Positions 1 to 8,272 of a stretch of DNA of 64,000 nt are shown piece by piece. Origin of the DNA: Billgrantia gudaonensis (GTDB lineage Bacteria > Pseudomonadota > Gammaproteobacteria > Pseudomonadales > Halomonadaceae); contig NZ_FNES01000006.1 of assembly GCF_900100195.1 (NCBI RefSeq), positions 1 through 64,000 of the forward strand, read 5' to 3'. Made by a program: the position numbers and the translations under genes. A model generated the notes under the pieces. It worked only from the letters and a program-made list of their open reading frames with translations. It did no database searches and had not been told where the DNA came from. Each line of letters starts with the position of its first letter. Positions within the stretch are counted from its first letter, which is position 1.

Positions 1-25
1 TGTAATGACCCCCTAGTTTCTGCAC
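1..25. repeat. IS3 left terminal inverted repeat
   Basis: Starts TGTAATGACCCCCTAG and continues to TGCAC. It pairs imperfectly with the right end at 1187-1211; the GACCCCC block is identical in both and both finish with a TGCAC motif. Confidence 0.85.
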
Positions 26-28
26 ACC

Positions 29-808
29 CTACGCCGCTAATGCCGGGTGTGCTCGGGGTGCCACATAGCCCAGAGACTGATGTGGCCGTTCTTCGTTGTA
101 GTACCGGATCCAGTGGTTGATCACTGCCCTGGCTTGTCCCAGCGACTCGAACCGATGCAGCCAGATACACTCCTCCTTCAGGGAGCGGAAGAAGCGCTCT
201 ACGAGCCCGTTCTGTTCCGGCGTGTACGGTGTCGTGAACTCCTGCGTCAGTCCGTAGGCCTTCACCGTGCCCGTGTAGTGGCGACTGCTGAAGACCAGGC
301 CGTTATCGGACCGCAGTGCCAAGGGCTGATGAATTCGGCCCAAGGCGCCGAATCGATGCACCAGGGCCTCTTCCAACGCGGCCTCGGCGGTCTTGCTACT
401 GCCGTTGTCCGATAATCGCCAGCCGAGGATCTCCCGAGTGCAACAGTCGATTATCACCGCCAAGCTGGCTCGTCGATCCTTTCCACACCATACGTGAGTC
501 AGATCAGTTGCCCATCGCTCATCAGGTCTTGAAGCGACTGACGGCAAGCTCCTGGCACGTGGCCGGAAGCCTTGGGGGCGTTTGCGCACCTGCCAGCCCT
601 TCAACTGCAGGATGCGTTGGATAGGCTTGCGGTTCTCTCCCAACACGCACGCCAGACGACGATAACCATAGGTAGGGAACCGTTCCAGAGTCAGCTTCAC
701 CCTGCTAGCCAGCTCGGTATTGATCACACGGCGCCGCGGCTTGGGCCGGTAATACAGGCTTCGCCGGGGGAGTCCCAACCAGCGGCAGAGCTTGACGAGC
801 GATACCAC
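29..808 (-). CDS. IS3-family transposase OrfB (DDE integrase catalytic part)
   Basis: This is the catalytic half of the transposase, which cuts and joins the element ends. The retroviral-integrase core is present, with the DDE residues visible in WATDLTH, LRSDNG and NGLVERFFRSLK; the last two are spaced about as in the family. An HTH_21-like region lies near the N-terminus. The GTG at 808 is only the first possible start inside the open frame. The frame is open upstream to about 886, and expression is expected mainly as an OrfAB fusion through -1 frameshifting. The protein appears intact, so the element may still be active. Confidence 0.9.
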   Translation of the reverse strand: MVSLVKLCRWLGLPRRSLYYRPKPRRRVINTELASRVKLTLERFPTYGYRRLACVLGENRKPIQRILQLKGWQVRKRPQGFRPRARSLPSVASRPDERWATDLTHVWCGKDRRASLAVIIDCCTREILGWRLSDNGSSKTAEAALEEALVHRFGALGRIHQPLALRSDNGLVFSSRHYTGTVKAYGLTQEFTTPYTPEQNGLVERFFRSLKEECIWLHRFESLGQARAVINHWIRYYNEERPHQSLGYVAPRAHPALAA

Positions 809-843
809 ATGACCTTCCTCGGCCAGTTGCGCCTGCAGCGACC

Positions 844-1155
844 TTACGAGTTCTCGTCCTCGTCGAGCAGGCGCTTGAATTTTTTTAGTGCATAGATCTG
901 CAGATGGGCTTCGCCCAGTGCCTCCTTGGTCTCCCGGAGCTCGGACTCGTACTGCTCACGGATGTCCTTGGGGCGGGCTTTGAACCCGTTCTCCATGTTG
1001 CGTTGGGCCTCATCGATCCAGCCTTCGACCTCGGAGACGGTGAGGTCATACTGGCGAGCCACTTCAGCGACGGTGGTCTTGCCCTTGAAGATGTCCATGA
1101 CCACGGCGGCCTTGCGCTTCGCGGTCCATCGCTTGATCGGATTGTCGTCGTTCAT
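844..1155 (-). CDS. IS3-family transposase OrfA (DNA-binding part)
   Basis: 103 residues. The N-terminal half is a helix-turn-helix of the IS3/IS911 type (TVAEVARQYDLTVSEVEGW). The C-terminal half is a charged helix that probably forms a leucine-zipper-like coiled coil. It binds the terminal repeats and supplies the N-terminus of the OrfAB fusion. It begins with ATG just inside the right inverted repeat and ends after the slippery run at 880-886. Intact and in the usual orientation relative to orfB. Confidence 0.9.
   Translation of the reverse strand: MNDDNPIKRWTAKRKAAVVMDIFKGKTTVAEVARQYDLTVSEVEGWIDEAQRNMENGFKARPKDIREQYESELRETKEALGEAHLQIYALKKFKRLLDEDENS
880..886 (-). other. Programmed -1 frameshift site (A7) between orfA and orfB
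   Basis: The minus strand carries seven consecutive A. OrfA reads CTA AAA AAA TTC here. The -1 frame reads AAA AAA ATT CAA and stays open through the whole of OrfB, which I checked codon by codon to the GTG at 808. A-rich slippery heptamers of this kind make OrfAB in IS3 elements. Confidence 0.75.
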
Positions 1156-1186
1156 CCTGTCCTCCTGGTCGCTGCACTATAGCCTG

Positions 1187-1211
1187 TGCAGCTCTGGAGG
1201 GGGTCACTTCA
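1187..1211. repeat. IS3 right terminal inverted repeat
   Basis: Read inward from 1211 it starts TGAAGTGACCCCCTCC and continues to TGCAC, mirroring the left end. It fixes the right boundary of the element at 1211, only 48 bp before the start codon of the large STAND gene. Confidence 0.85.
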
Positions 1212-1229
1212 GTGATTGTGGCGTTTAGC
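1212..1229 (+). other. Remnant right half of an attC-like site next to the IS
   Basis: The 18 bases right after the IS read GTGATTGTGGCGTTTAGC. They match the right end of the attC-like site at 7526-7655 (GTGATTGCGGCGTTAAAT) at most positions, including the GGCGTT core. The crossover triplet would be GTT at 1223-1225. One core base (T at 1226) departs from the GTTRRRY consensus. I read it as the 3' end of the previous cassette, cut by the IS, marking the 5' boundary of the cassette with the STAND gene. Confidence 0.5.
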
Positions 1230-1258
1230 GAGCCTAAGTTACAAATAGGATTTTTCTT

Positions 1259-4200
1259 TTGGTCACATCTTCAAAAATTAAACCATCACAACTACCTCGC
1301 GTTGGATACACATACCAAGATCTTATGTGTATTCGCACGCTGATAAATTGGTTTCACGACCCAGAGAAATACCAATGGATGAGCATTGAGGGCAATCAAG
1401 GTCTTGGCCATGTTAAGAGCCTTGATGATGTTATTTGCTTTACAGCAAGCGGAGAATATGAGCTCTACCAAGTCAAATTCACAATTGATTCTGAACGTGA
1501 CGATTTGCGTTTAGATTTTGACTGGATACTCAAGAAGAAGGGCAAGGGCACATCACTTATCGAAAAATGGTCAGCTGACATCGAGAAGTTCGGTGCTTCC
1601 AGCACAATATCCATTGCTAAGCTTATTACAAACAGAATACCTGACCAGGTTCTATCAAAATGTCTAAAAGATAAAAAGGTTGATTACACCCTAGTTCCAG
1701 AATATATCAAATCAAGAATAACTGCTCAGCTCGGCAGTGAAGAGAAGGCCATAGCTTTCTTCAAGAATCTTATTTTTGAACATAGTCAAAAGGAAATTGA
1801 CGATTTAGAGATACAGTTACGTGAGTCACTTGTACCAGACCATGCTAACCCCGAAAGTTGGTTTCAGCTATTAAAAGCTGTTGAACGCTGGGCTTCTCGA
1901 AAAAATGAACCGGCACCAGATGGCAGAATCTACCTTAAGCAGATACACGACATTTTATCGCTTAGCGATAAGAGAACTATCTCTCAGTTTTTTGAAATAC
2001 CTGGCGGTTACAAGCCACCAACAGAAGAATTTTATAAAGAAACTCTTATCAAAATCTCTAACCCGGGCTGCCATGTCATCTCTGGATTGCCAGGAATGGG
2101 GAAAAGCACCTTTCTATCCTTCTTAACCGACCACCTAATAGAAACAAAAACTCCCGTTATACGACATCATTACTACTTATCTCCTCAATTTATTGGTGAC
2201 AGAATTGCTTTTAATAATGCAGCTCAGTCATTGCAAAGTCAGATAAAAACCCTTTATCCCAATGAATTCGATAGTGACAAAATTGACCCTCATCAGCTAG
2301 AGACTTGGATAAGCAAGGCGGCAGATACGGCTGCAGAAAGCGACAAAACTCTAGTTGTCATTATTGATGGGTTAGACCATGTTTATCGCGAAAGGTCGGA
2401 TATAAGCCAACTCGAACATTTAGTTAATCGGATTACCCCATTCAAAAATAAGGTTTGTTTGCTGTTCGGAACGCAGCCAATAAGCGACGAGCATATTCCC
2501 AATTCTCTGTTACGCTCTGCGCCAAGAGAACGCTCCTGGATCGATATTCCCCCTATGGGTCTTGATGCCATAAAGTCGAGGCTAGACTTCATAGTATCGA
2601 GCGAAGAAATAAAATTATTAGGCAATGAAGATCACCAGCGTAGTGAAGTGGTAGAAATTTCACAGGCCCTACTCGACATTTCACATGGATATCCCCTACA
2701 TATTATTTATTCTCTTAATAGTTTGCAGTCAGCAGATAAGAATATCAGCAAATATGATGTAGAACGACTCCCCACATGTCTTGATGGCGACATTCACGAA
2801 TATTACGAGAATTTATGGGTATCACTATCTGAAGGAGCAAAAGAAATTCTTCTTCTTATAGCGAATGCAGATTTTTCATGGCCTGATAAAACGCACATCA
2901 GTTACTGTTTTGAGGATAGTCTTACTTTCCAGAACAGTTTTTCAGAAATTCAACACCTCATAGAACAAAGATTAAGTGGGATATATCCATTCCATAACAG
3001 CCTATTTGTATACCTAAGACGCAAAGACACCTTCGTTCAATCAAGAGATAGGCTAAATAGAATTTCTAAAACCTGGATCAATACACATGCTCCAGAGTAT
3101 TGGAGATGGGGCTGGGAATGGATTATTGAAGCCAATCTCGGAAATACTACGCCTCTGTTTCAAGGCCTAAATAGGGGCTGGCTTGTTCAATCTCTCTGCA
3201 ATGGTTATCCATTAGATCATATAGAGCACATCTTCAGCGTTGCCGAACATATCGCATTTGATCTAAGTCAGTATCCTGAGTTAATAAAATTGCGAATTCT
3301 GAAAACAAGACTATTAAATGGTCCAGAGTTTCAAATACAGAGGTTTAGCGATTTCCTGGACTGCTCGTTAAGCATCTCACATGACAATTTTGGCCTTCTT
3401 TGGAGAGCGGACAATCTGAGAATTATCCCGGACAATGAAATTGTTATTATTGCGAAGCATTTTCAGGGGAGAGATGAAAGAATTGGCGATGCATGTGCCA
3501 ATGAAATCTATCGTAGAATTCGATTCTATGCCCGACTAGAAGACTCTAATCACTACCAAACATTAAACAGCCTTGTAGATGATTATCTTCATACGCTCGC
3601 TAGCTACAGCAATCCCGATTTAGATGCCATAAATGGGTTCTATGAAAGGCTAAGTGACAAGGATTCCTCTTTCACTCGAATTGTCGAATTGCTCATTCAA
3701 TATGGCCATAGACACTTACTAGTTGATCTATCTCGGTTTGATATTCCAGATAATATTGCTTCGGCAGTCTGCGACGAAATCGTTTTGGCTGCAAGCATCG
3801 AAGGCGTTACACTCGATGAGAATAGCCCCATATTTAGCGGCACTGAATCTAGCATATATCTACTTCAACAGCTTTTAGCTGGAAACGATATCCAAAGAGA
3901 TCAACTTCAAGAAATTGAGTGTCCTGTTGAGTATGAACACAGACGCCATCTTCCTTTTTATGAGCACTTCTTTAGAACACTTATATCAAACTTCAATATC
4001 TCAGCCGAAATTGACGCTCCAGAACTAGCCGCCCCCACAGATATTCAGGGATTCCTCAAGAACGCCTGGTCAACATTCTATTTTGCCTCCTCAAGAATTG
4101 CAAAAACCCTTAAGGAACAGGGCAAGTTTTACCCATCTGATTTGTATGAATCCTTTGCCATACTCGAACAACCAGACAAATTCTTGATGGGCTATCAAAT

Positions 4201-6991
4201 TGACGCTGTCTTGTTCAGTATTCGAAAGTCTTTAGTAAAAATATCCATTCACCTAAATATCTTATGCAACTCGATTGATGTATTTTCAAATCTTGATAAA
4301 GATCAACTCGACATACTTTCAAAGAGCATTTGGTGGGATTCTAGAGTGTTTTTTGATGTTGCCTCTAGAAATGCAATTTTCAACTTTCCTAAAGAATCTT
4401 CTTCCCAGGAATTCGTCAGACTTTTTAATGCCGAACTACTACGCAGAGATGATACTGCAACGCTGGCTAACGACAGCCTTGATCTAGCAAAATTAGCAAC
4501 CAGTCTAGGTCTGCATAACGAAGCAAGGAAGTTTCTTGAGCGTACCGCGCTCAATATAGTCGGATATGGCCATAGAAAAGACATTACTTTACATGAGGTT
4601 TTTGAAGCCATACAGGAATGCTCTGATTCTAACTGCTCTCAAGTTTCTGATTGGCTAGAACGAGTAACAACCTTCACAACCGATGTCTTTGATTTTTCAG
4701 AGCGAGAAATTCGACATATTCCCGGATGGTTCACAAAGTTATTGGCAAAGCACAACCCAGAGCGCCTAGTAGACGAATTTGACTATCATCTATCGGAAGA
4801 AAATTGGCATAGAACACATCTTATTCTCGAAAATGTCGTAAGATCATTTCCTCTTTCTTCGCAGCCAGAGCATTCCTTTCTAAGATGCATGACAACATTT
4901 GATGCAATGACAGCATTAGATGAAAGAAGCAAAGATAGTGATGTTCTGAAGGGTATTTACGAAGACCAGTGCAACGTTCTTGGAGGCATGCCTCCACCCC
5001 CACGAGAGCGATTTTCTACTAACGAAGAGGTCAACACTGAATGTCCTGAAGTATCCACTATACACCCCACCAACCTTACTGATTTTGCGGCAGCCTTACA
5101 TTCAGTTTCATACCAGATTCGTGAAACGTTTATTTCGAATTGGATTGACTATTGGGTTGATCACGGCCAAGCGAGCATAATTCTCACTGCTTTCAGCGAC
5201 TACTATGATGAAAGCAAATCAGACTACGAACTGGATAGATGCTTACACCATATTTTCTTGCTAAGCAAAAAAACCGAGGGCAAGACAGCAGCTTATAAAT
5301 GGGCTGTCAGAAATATCAAACTAAACAATTGCTGGAATCCTTATTTTTCTTCTGGATCAAAAGAGGCATTAAGGGAGTATGGCAATACTTACAGCAAGCA
5401 TTGGGAAAACCTCCTTCGCGACACAATGGCACCAGGATCTTCTAGTCTACAGAGGGATGAGAATATAGTCATTCCCTCTACTCAGCTTGTTACCTATTTG
5501 GCTTCGGCTGGACAGGTCGCCCTGGCGGCGGAGATTACTGAAACAATAGTCACTAGCCTTGAAGGTGATATAGCACATCTTCCTTTGACCAAACTGTATT
5601 GGTATGACGACCCCGTATCATTCCAAAATATTCCATTGCATCTAATTCTATTGCACTTCAAGTGGCCGGATAGATACGCCAGATTTCTAACAGCGAAGCA
5701 AATAGCAGCCCTCTTAAAAGAGGACTCCAGTATCGAATTTCGCGCCTTATATTTGCATTTTTTGAATAACCAACCCTACGAGGTTGATATCGTTGATTTT
5801 TTATCTGTTTTGTTGCTTATCGAAGCACCCCCTTTTACTGAAGAAGAGATTACCAAATCTATTCACTACCCTTCGCTTATTTCTGATGCTCTTCTACTGT
5901 CGTTGGATTTGGTAAATGAAGAACGGAAGGACTTGTCGACTCTGTATTCTGATTTTTCAGATGACTTAGAACCAAATGATGCCAAATATGAAAAGTATGC
6001 TAATGGTCTTGCATTGAGGTTTATAGGCGTTATCAAGACGCTTGAAGATGAGCACCAAGTCCAACTGGTGAGACACTTTTTTCTTGAATGGGAACAAATC
6101 CAACAAAGGTGTTCTTGTTATATTTTTAGACCTCACAACTTTTCAAGTGATCAGTTTTATCCTCAAGACAAGATTGGCTGTAGTTTCTCATGGCGAGCAG
6201 AAGTGTCCATTCTATCTGCTTATGTCAGAACATTAGCTTATGCTATGAACAAGCACTGCATTCCTGCCGAGGTTTGCTTGTCCCATGCCCAAGAGGTATT
6301 ACCATTCGGTTCTATTGCAATAAATTTATCTCCTTCTGACCCACCATGCAATTGGCCCATAATGGACGACTTAAACAAAGACGATCCTTTACCTGGCGAG
6401 AAGGAGGTTGAGCAATATTTAGCAGATTTTGCCGCATCTACTGATGAAATATTGTTACGTGCCGACGGCCCGGTGCTAAGAAATCACTCTGGCGTATGCA
6501 TTGATCTAAAGGTCATTCTAATTTCTCTTCAGAATTCTGAAATTGACGATCCAAAGATGATGTTTGATTCAATAGATCATATGAGGAATTCTGAACAAGG
6601 CATATTTCCTTTGGTTAAGTGGACTTGTCCTATTTCCTTTGGCAGATGGGAGATTGACTGGTTATCAAGAGGCTATTTTCAACCTACTTATTCCGTTGGA
6701 GATTTGCCAGTTAACACCGTAAGTAAAAGTGATTCTAGTGTAGAGTATTTCGGTGGTAGTATAAGTAATGGCGTTTGGAGGTACTGGGTCAACCAATGGT
6801 ATCCAGTCCATCACGGAGGTGTAGGAAACTCTTTCGGAACGTATTTTGTAGTTTCCAAAGAGTTTTTTGAAAAGTTCAGAGCACACACTGGTGGTAACTA
6901 CTATCTCATTGCCAAGATGATTTGTATTGACAGACGTGATTTCACTCACACTGCGGAGCCTAATGAAACGTTTGCCATTTTACCTGTATAG
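1259..6991 (+). CDS. Avs-like STAND ATPase with N-terminal Cap4/DUF4297-type nuclease
   Basis: 1910 residues, AT-rich (about 40% G+C by eye) and unlike the core genome. Residues 16-75 fit the Cap4/DUF4297 restriction-fold nuclease: GYTYQD at 16-21, E44, D56/D57 and the QVK triad at 71-73. Walker A is GLPGMGKST (276-284, K282); Walker B is LVVIIDGLDH (365-374, D370). About 1400 helix-rich residues follow, as in the sensor arrays of STAND defence proteins, ending in a Trp/Tyr/His-rich block (about 1830-1910). The start is TTG: AGGA at 1247-1250 is eight bases upstream, a stop at 1235 closes the frame, and the next in-frame ATG (residue 23) would delete GYTYQ. The expected role is phage sensing, ATP-driven oligomerisation and DNA cleavage; this is inferred from the family. 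The target is unknown. An attC-like site follows the stop. Confidence 0.82.
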   Translation: MVTSSKIKPSQLPRVGYTYQDLMCIRTLINWFHDPEKYQWMSIEGNQGLGHVKSLDDVICFTASGEYELYQVKFTIDSERDDLRLDFDWILKKKGKGTSLIEKWSADIEKFGASSTISIAKLITNRIPDQVLSKCLKDKKVDYTLVPEYIKSRITAQLGSEEKAIAFFKNLIFEHSQKEIDDLEIQLRESLVPDHANPESWFQLLKAVERWASRKNEPAPDGRIYLKQIHDILSLSDKRTISQFFEIPGGYKPPTEEFYKETLIKISNPGCHVISGLPGMGKSTFLSFLTDHLIETKTPVIRHHYYLSPQFIGDRIAFNNAAQSLQSQIKTLYPNEFDSDKIDPHQLETWISKAADTAAESDKTLVVIIDGLDHVYRERSDISQLEHLVNRITPFKNKVCLLFGTQPISDEHIPNSLLRSAPRERSWIDIPPMGLDAIKSRLDFIVSSEEIKLLGNEDHQRSEVVEISQALLDISHGYPLHIIYSLNSLQSADKNISKYDVERLPTCLDGDIHEYYENLWVSLSEGAKEILLLIANADFSWPDKTHISYCFEDSLTFQNSFSEIQHLIEQRLSGIYPFHNSLFVYLRRKDTFVQSRDRLNRISKTWINTHAPEYWRWGWEWIIEANLGNTTPLFQGLNRGWLVQSLCNGYPLDHIEHIFSVAEHIAFDLSQYPELIKLRILKTRLLNGPEFQIQRFSDFLDCSLSISHDNFGLLWRADNLRIIPDNEIVIIAKHFQGRDERIGDACANEIYRRIRFYARLEDSNHYQTLNSLVDDYLHTLASYSNPDLDAINGFYERLSDKDSSFTRIVELLIQYGHRHLLVDLSRFDIPDNIASAVCDEIVLAASIEGVTLDENSPIFSGTESSIYLLQQLLAGNDIQRDQLQEIECPVEYEHRRHLPFYEHFFRTLISNFNISAEIDAPELAAPTDIQGFLKNAWSTFYFASSRIAKTLKEQGKFYPSDLYESFAILEQPDKFLMGYQIDAVLFSIRKSLVKISIHLNILCNSIDVFSNLDKDQLDILSKSIWWDSRVFFDVASRNAIFNFPKESSSQEFVRLFNAELLRRDDTATLANDSLDLAKLATSLGLHNEARKFLERTALNIVGYGHRKDITLHEVFEAIQECSDSNCSQVSDWLERVTTFTTDVFDFSEREIRHIPGWFTKLLAKHNPERLVDEFDYHLSEENWHRTHLILENVVRSFPLSSQPEHSFLRCMTTFDAMTALDERSKDSDVLKGIYEDQCNVLGGMPPPPRERFSTNEEVNTECPEVSTIHPTNLTDFAAALHSVSYQIRETFISNWIDYWVDHGQASIILTAFSDYYDESKSDYELDRCLHHIFLLSKKTEGKTAAYKWAVRNIKLNNCWNPYFSSGSKEALREYGNTYSKHWENLLRDTMAPGSSSLQRDENIVIPSTQLVTYLASAGQVALAAEITETIVTSLEGDIAHLPLTKLYWYDDPVSFQNIPLHLILLHFKWPDRYARFLTAKQIAALLKEDSSIEFRALYLHFLNNQPYEVDIVDFLSVLLLIEAPPFTEEEITKSIHYPSLISDALLLSLDLVNEERKDLSTLYSDFSDDLEPNDAKYEKYANGLALRFIGVIKTLEDEHQVQLVRHFFLEWEQIQQRCSCYIFRPHNFSSDQFYPQDKIGCSFSWRAEVSILSAYVRTLAYAMNKHCIPAEVCLSHAQEVLPFGSIAINLSPSDPPCNWPIMDDLNKDDPLPGEKEVEQYLADFAASTDEILLRADGPVLRNHSGVCIDLKVILISLQNSEIDDPKMMFDSIDHMRNSEQGIFPLVKWTCPISFGRWEIDWLSRGYFQPTYSVGDLPVNTVSKSDSSVEYFGGSISNGVWRYWVNQWYPVHHGGVGNSFGTYFVVSKEFFEKFRAHTGGNYYLIAKMICIDRRDFTHTAEPNETFAILPV

Positions 6992-7047
6992 ATTTATGAC
7001 CATCATTCGTATGGCTTATTCTCAATGTTTGCTGGGGAAGATGCTGG

Positions 7048-7131
7048 CGCTAACAAAGCCAAGCACGGCGACAGCTTTTCCATTGCAGCTGCGCCTCCAC
7101 TTCAAAACTGCGCGCGTTGGCGGCGTTAGGC
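7048..7131 (+). other. attC-like integron recombination site 1
   Basis: The left arm CGCTAACAAAGCCAAG pairs imperfectly with the right arm TTGGCGGCGTTAGGC: CTAAC with GTTAG, and GCCAA with TTGGC. An inner pair (GGCGaCAGCT with AGCTGcGCC) completes the folded-strand architecture of attC sites, with extrahelical bases. The core GTTAGGC (7125-7131) fits GTTRRRY exactly. The site begins 57 bp after the STAND stop codon and ends 16 bp before the next start, as cassette boundaries do. It resembles the site at 8273-8357 in sequence. Confidence 0.8.
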
Positions 7132-7146
7132 CCTTGAAGGAATAAT

Positions 7147-7515
7147 ATGAGTGATCCCAGTAACAGTGATGATGAACAATGGCATGAACGCCTCATGATG
7201 GCGTGCCATAACGACGGGAATAGCATTCAAGAGGAGCATGATTTTTTCAGAGAAGAAGCTGCAGCTGCTCCTTTTGAGGCACTAGAGCTTTTCCTCTCTT
7301 CCCCTGAAGGAAAGTATGAAGGTCCGGCTAGAGCTGTTATGGCACAGGTCTATCAGAAAAGAGCTAATAGGCTGCAGCAGGAAAAAGCACGCAGAGAAGG
7401 GCGGGCCGAATGGTGGAGAGGCTTGGCTCAACAAGTGAGCGCGCAAATTATTGGTGCTTTACTTGTTGGTATCTTTGTGGGCTTCGTAACAGGTGTGTGG
7501 TTTAGTTGTTCGTAG
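7147..7515 (+). CDS. Small C-terminally anchored membrane protein of unknown function
   Basis: 122 residues. I do not recognise a family. The first 90 residues are acidic then basic and probably helical (an HDFFREEAAA-like stretch, then a lysine/arginine-rich segment). Residues about 97-118 form one hydrophobic span (IIGALLVGIFVGFVTGVW) that would anchor the protein with the N-terminus in the cytoplasm. GAAGGA lies six bases before the ATG. It is the only gene between two attC-like sites, so it looks like a single-gene integron cassette. A role with the preceding defence gene is possible but unsupported, since cassettes recombine independently. Confidence 0.7.
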   Translation: MSDPSNSDDEQWHERLMMACHNDGNSIQEEHDFFREEAAAAPFEALELFLSSPEGKYEGPARAVMAQVYQKRANRLQQEKARREGRAEWWRGLAQQVSAQIIGALLVGIFVGFVTGVWFSCS

Positions 7516-7525
7516 CGCGGCGTGA

Positions 7526-7655
7526 GCCTAACTAGTGGCGGCAGTCGGACCTGGAGTTCCCCCACTCCAGTGGACACGCATAGCGGAAGCGCTAGCGTGA
7601 AGAAACTTGCTAACCGAAGAATGCACGCGTCAGGCGCGTGATTGCGGCGTTAAAT
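7526..7655 (+). other. attC-like integron recombination site 2
   Basis: The left end GCCTAAC (7526-7532) is a perfect inverse core. The right end GTTAAAT (7649-7655) fits GTTRRRY and is preceded by GCGGC, as in the other sites. At about 130 bp it is at the long end of the attC range. It includes a perfect small hairpin, CTGGAGT (7551-7557) with ACTCCAG (7564-7570). It starts 10 bp after the stop codon of the 122-residue gene and ends 15 bp before the next ATG. Confidence 0.65.
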
Positions 7656-7670
7656 GGCAAAGGAGAGTGC

Positions 7671-8267
7671 ATGAAAATTTATGGTGATGCCAAGTCAGGT
7701 AATTGCTACAAGGTTCAGATTATTTGCAGTCTTCTGAATATCGAGCACGAATGGATTGATGTCGATATTCTTTCTGGCGATACACGCTCGGACGAATTCT
7801 TGGGTAAGAATCCAAACGGAAAAATACCTTTGCTGGAGCTCGATGGGGGCGAAACCCTTGCTGAGTCAAACGCGATCATCAACTATTTGGCGAGCGGTAC
7901 GGCTTTTTATCCAGACGACAGCCTGGCTCAGGCACGTGTCTTGCAATGGCAGTTTTTTGAGCAATACAGTCATGAGCCGCTCATTGCAGTAGCCCGCTTT
8001 ATCAACAAGTATCTGGGGCTGCCTGAGGATAGGATCGATGAGTATGCCTCAAAGCAAGCGGGCGGGCACAAGGCATTGAAAGTAATGGAGCAGCAGCTTG
8101 AAAGAACGCCATACATAGCCGGTGAGAACTTTACCACTGCTGACATTTCGCTTTATGCATACACGCATGTGGCTCACGAGGGTGGCTTCGTTTTGGCAGC
8201 CTATCCGGCCATTCGGGCATGGCTGGATAGGGTGGCTTCATTGCCAAATTTCAAAAACATGTCGTGA
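7671..8267 (+). CDS. Glutathione S-transferase family protein
   Basis: 198 residues with a thioredoxin-fold GST N-domain (MKIYGDAKSGNCYKV at the active-site loop, NPNGKIPLLEL with the cis-proline, and ESNAI binding the glutathione gamma-glutamyl part) and an all-helical C-domain containing the FTTADISLYAY capping motif near residue 155. It should conjugate glutathione to, or reduce, small electrophiles in the cytosol. I chose the ATG at 7671, with AGGAGA five bases upstream, over an upstream in-frame start that would run into the attC-like site. It lies alone between attC-like sites 2 and 3, as expected of a single-gene cassette. Confidence 0.88.
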   Translation: MKIYGDAKSGNCYKVQIICSLLNIEHEWIDVDILSGDTRSDEFLGKNPNGKIPLLELDGGETLAESNAIINYLASGTAFYPDDSLAQARVLQWQFFEQYSHEPLIAVARFINKYLGLPEDRIDEYASKQAGGHKALKVMEQQLERTPYIAGENFTTADISLYAYTHVAHEGGFVLAAYPAIRAWLDRVASLPNFKNMS

Positions 8268-8272
8268 TTACC

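Larger units (their letters stand above)
1..1211 (-). mobile_element. Complete IS3-family insertion sequence
   Basis: The element begins with TG at the first base and ends with CA at 1211, and its ends match as imperfect inverted repeats of about 25 bp (left TGTAATGACCCCC, right read inward TGAAGTGACCCCC). Inside, on the minus strand, are orfA and orfB arranged as in IS3 elements with a seven-A slippery run between them. Length of about 1.2 kb is normal for the family. The target duplication cannot be checked because the left flank is outside the window. The right end abuts an attC-like remnant, so the element seems to have inserted into an integron cassette boundary. Confidence 0.93.
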
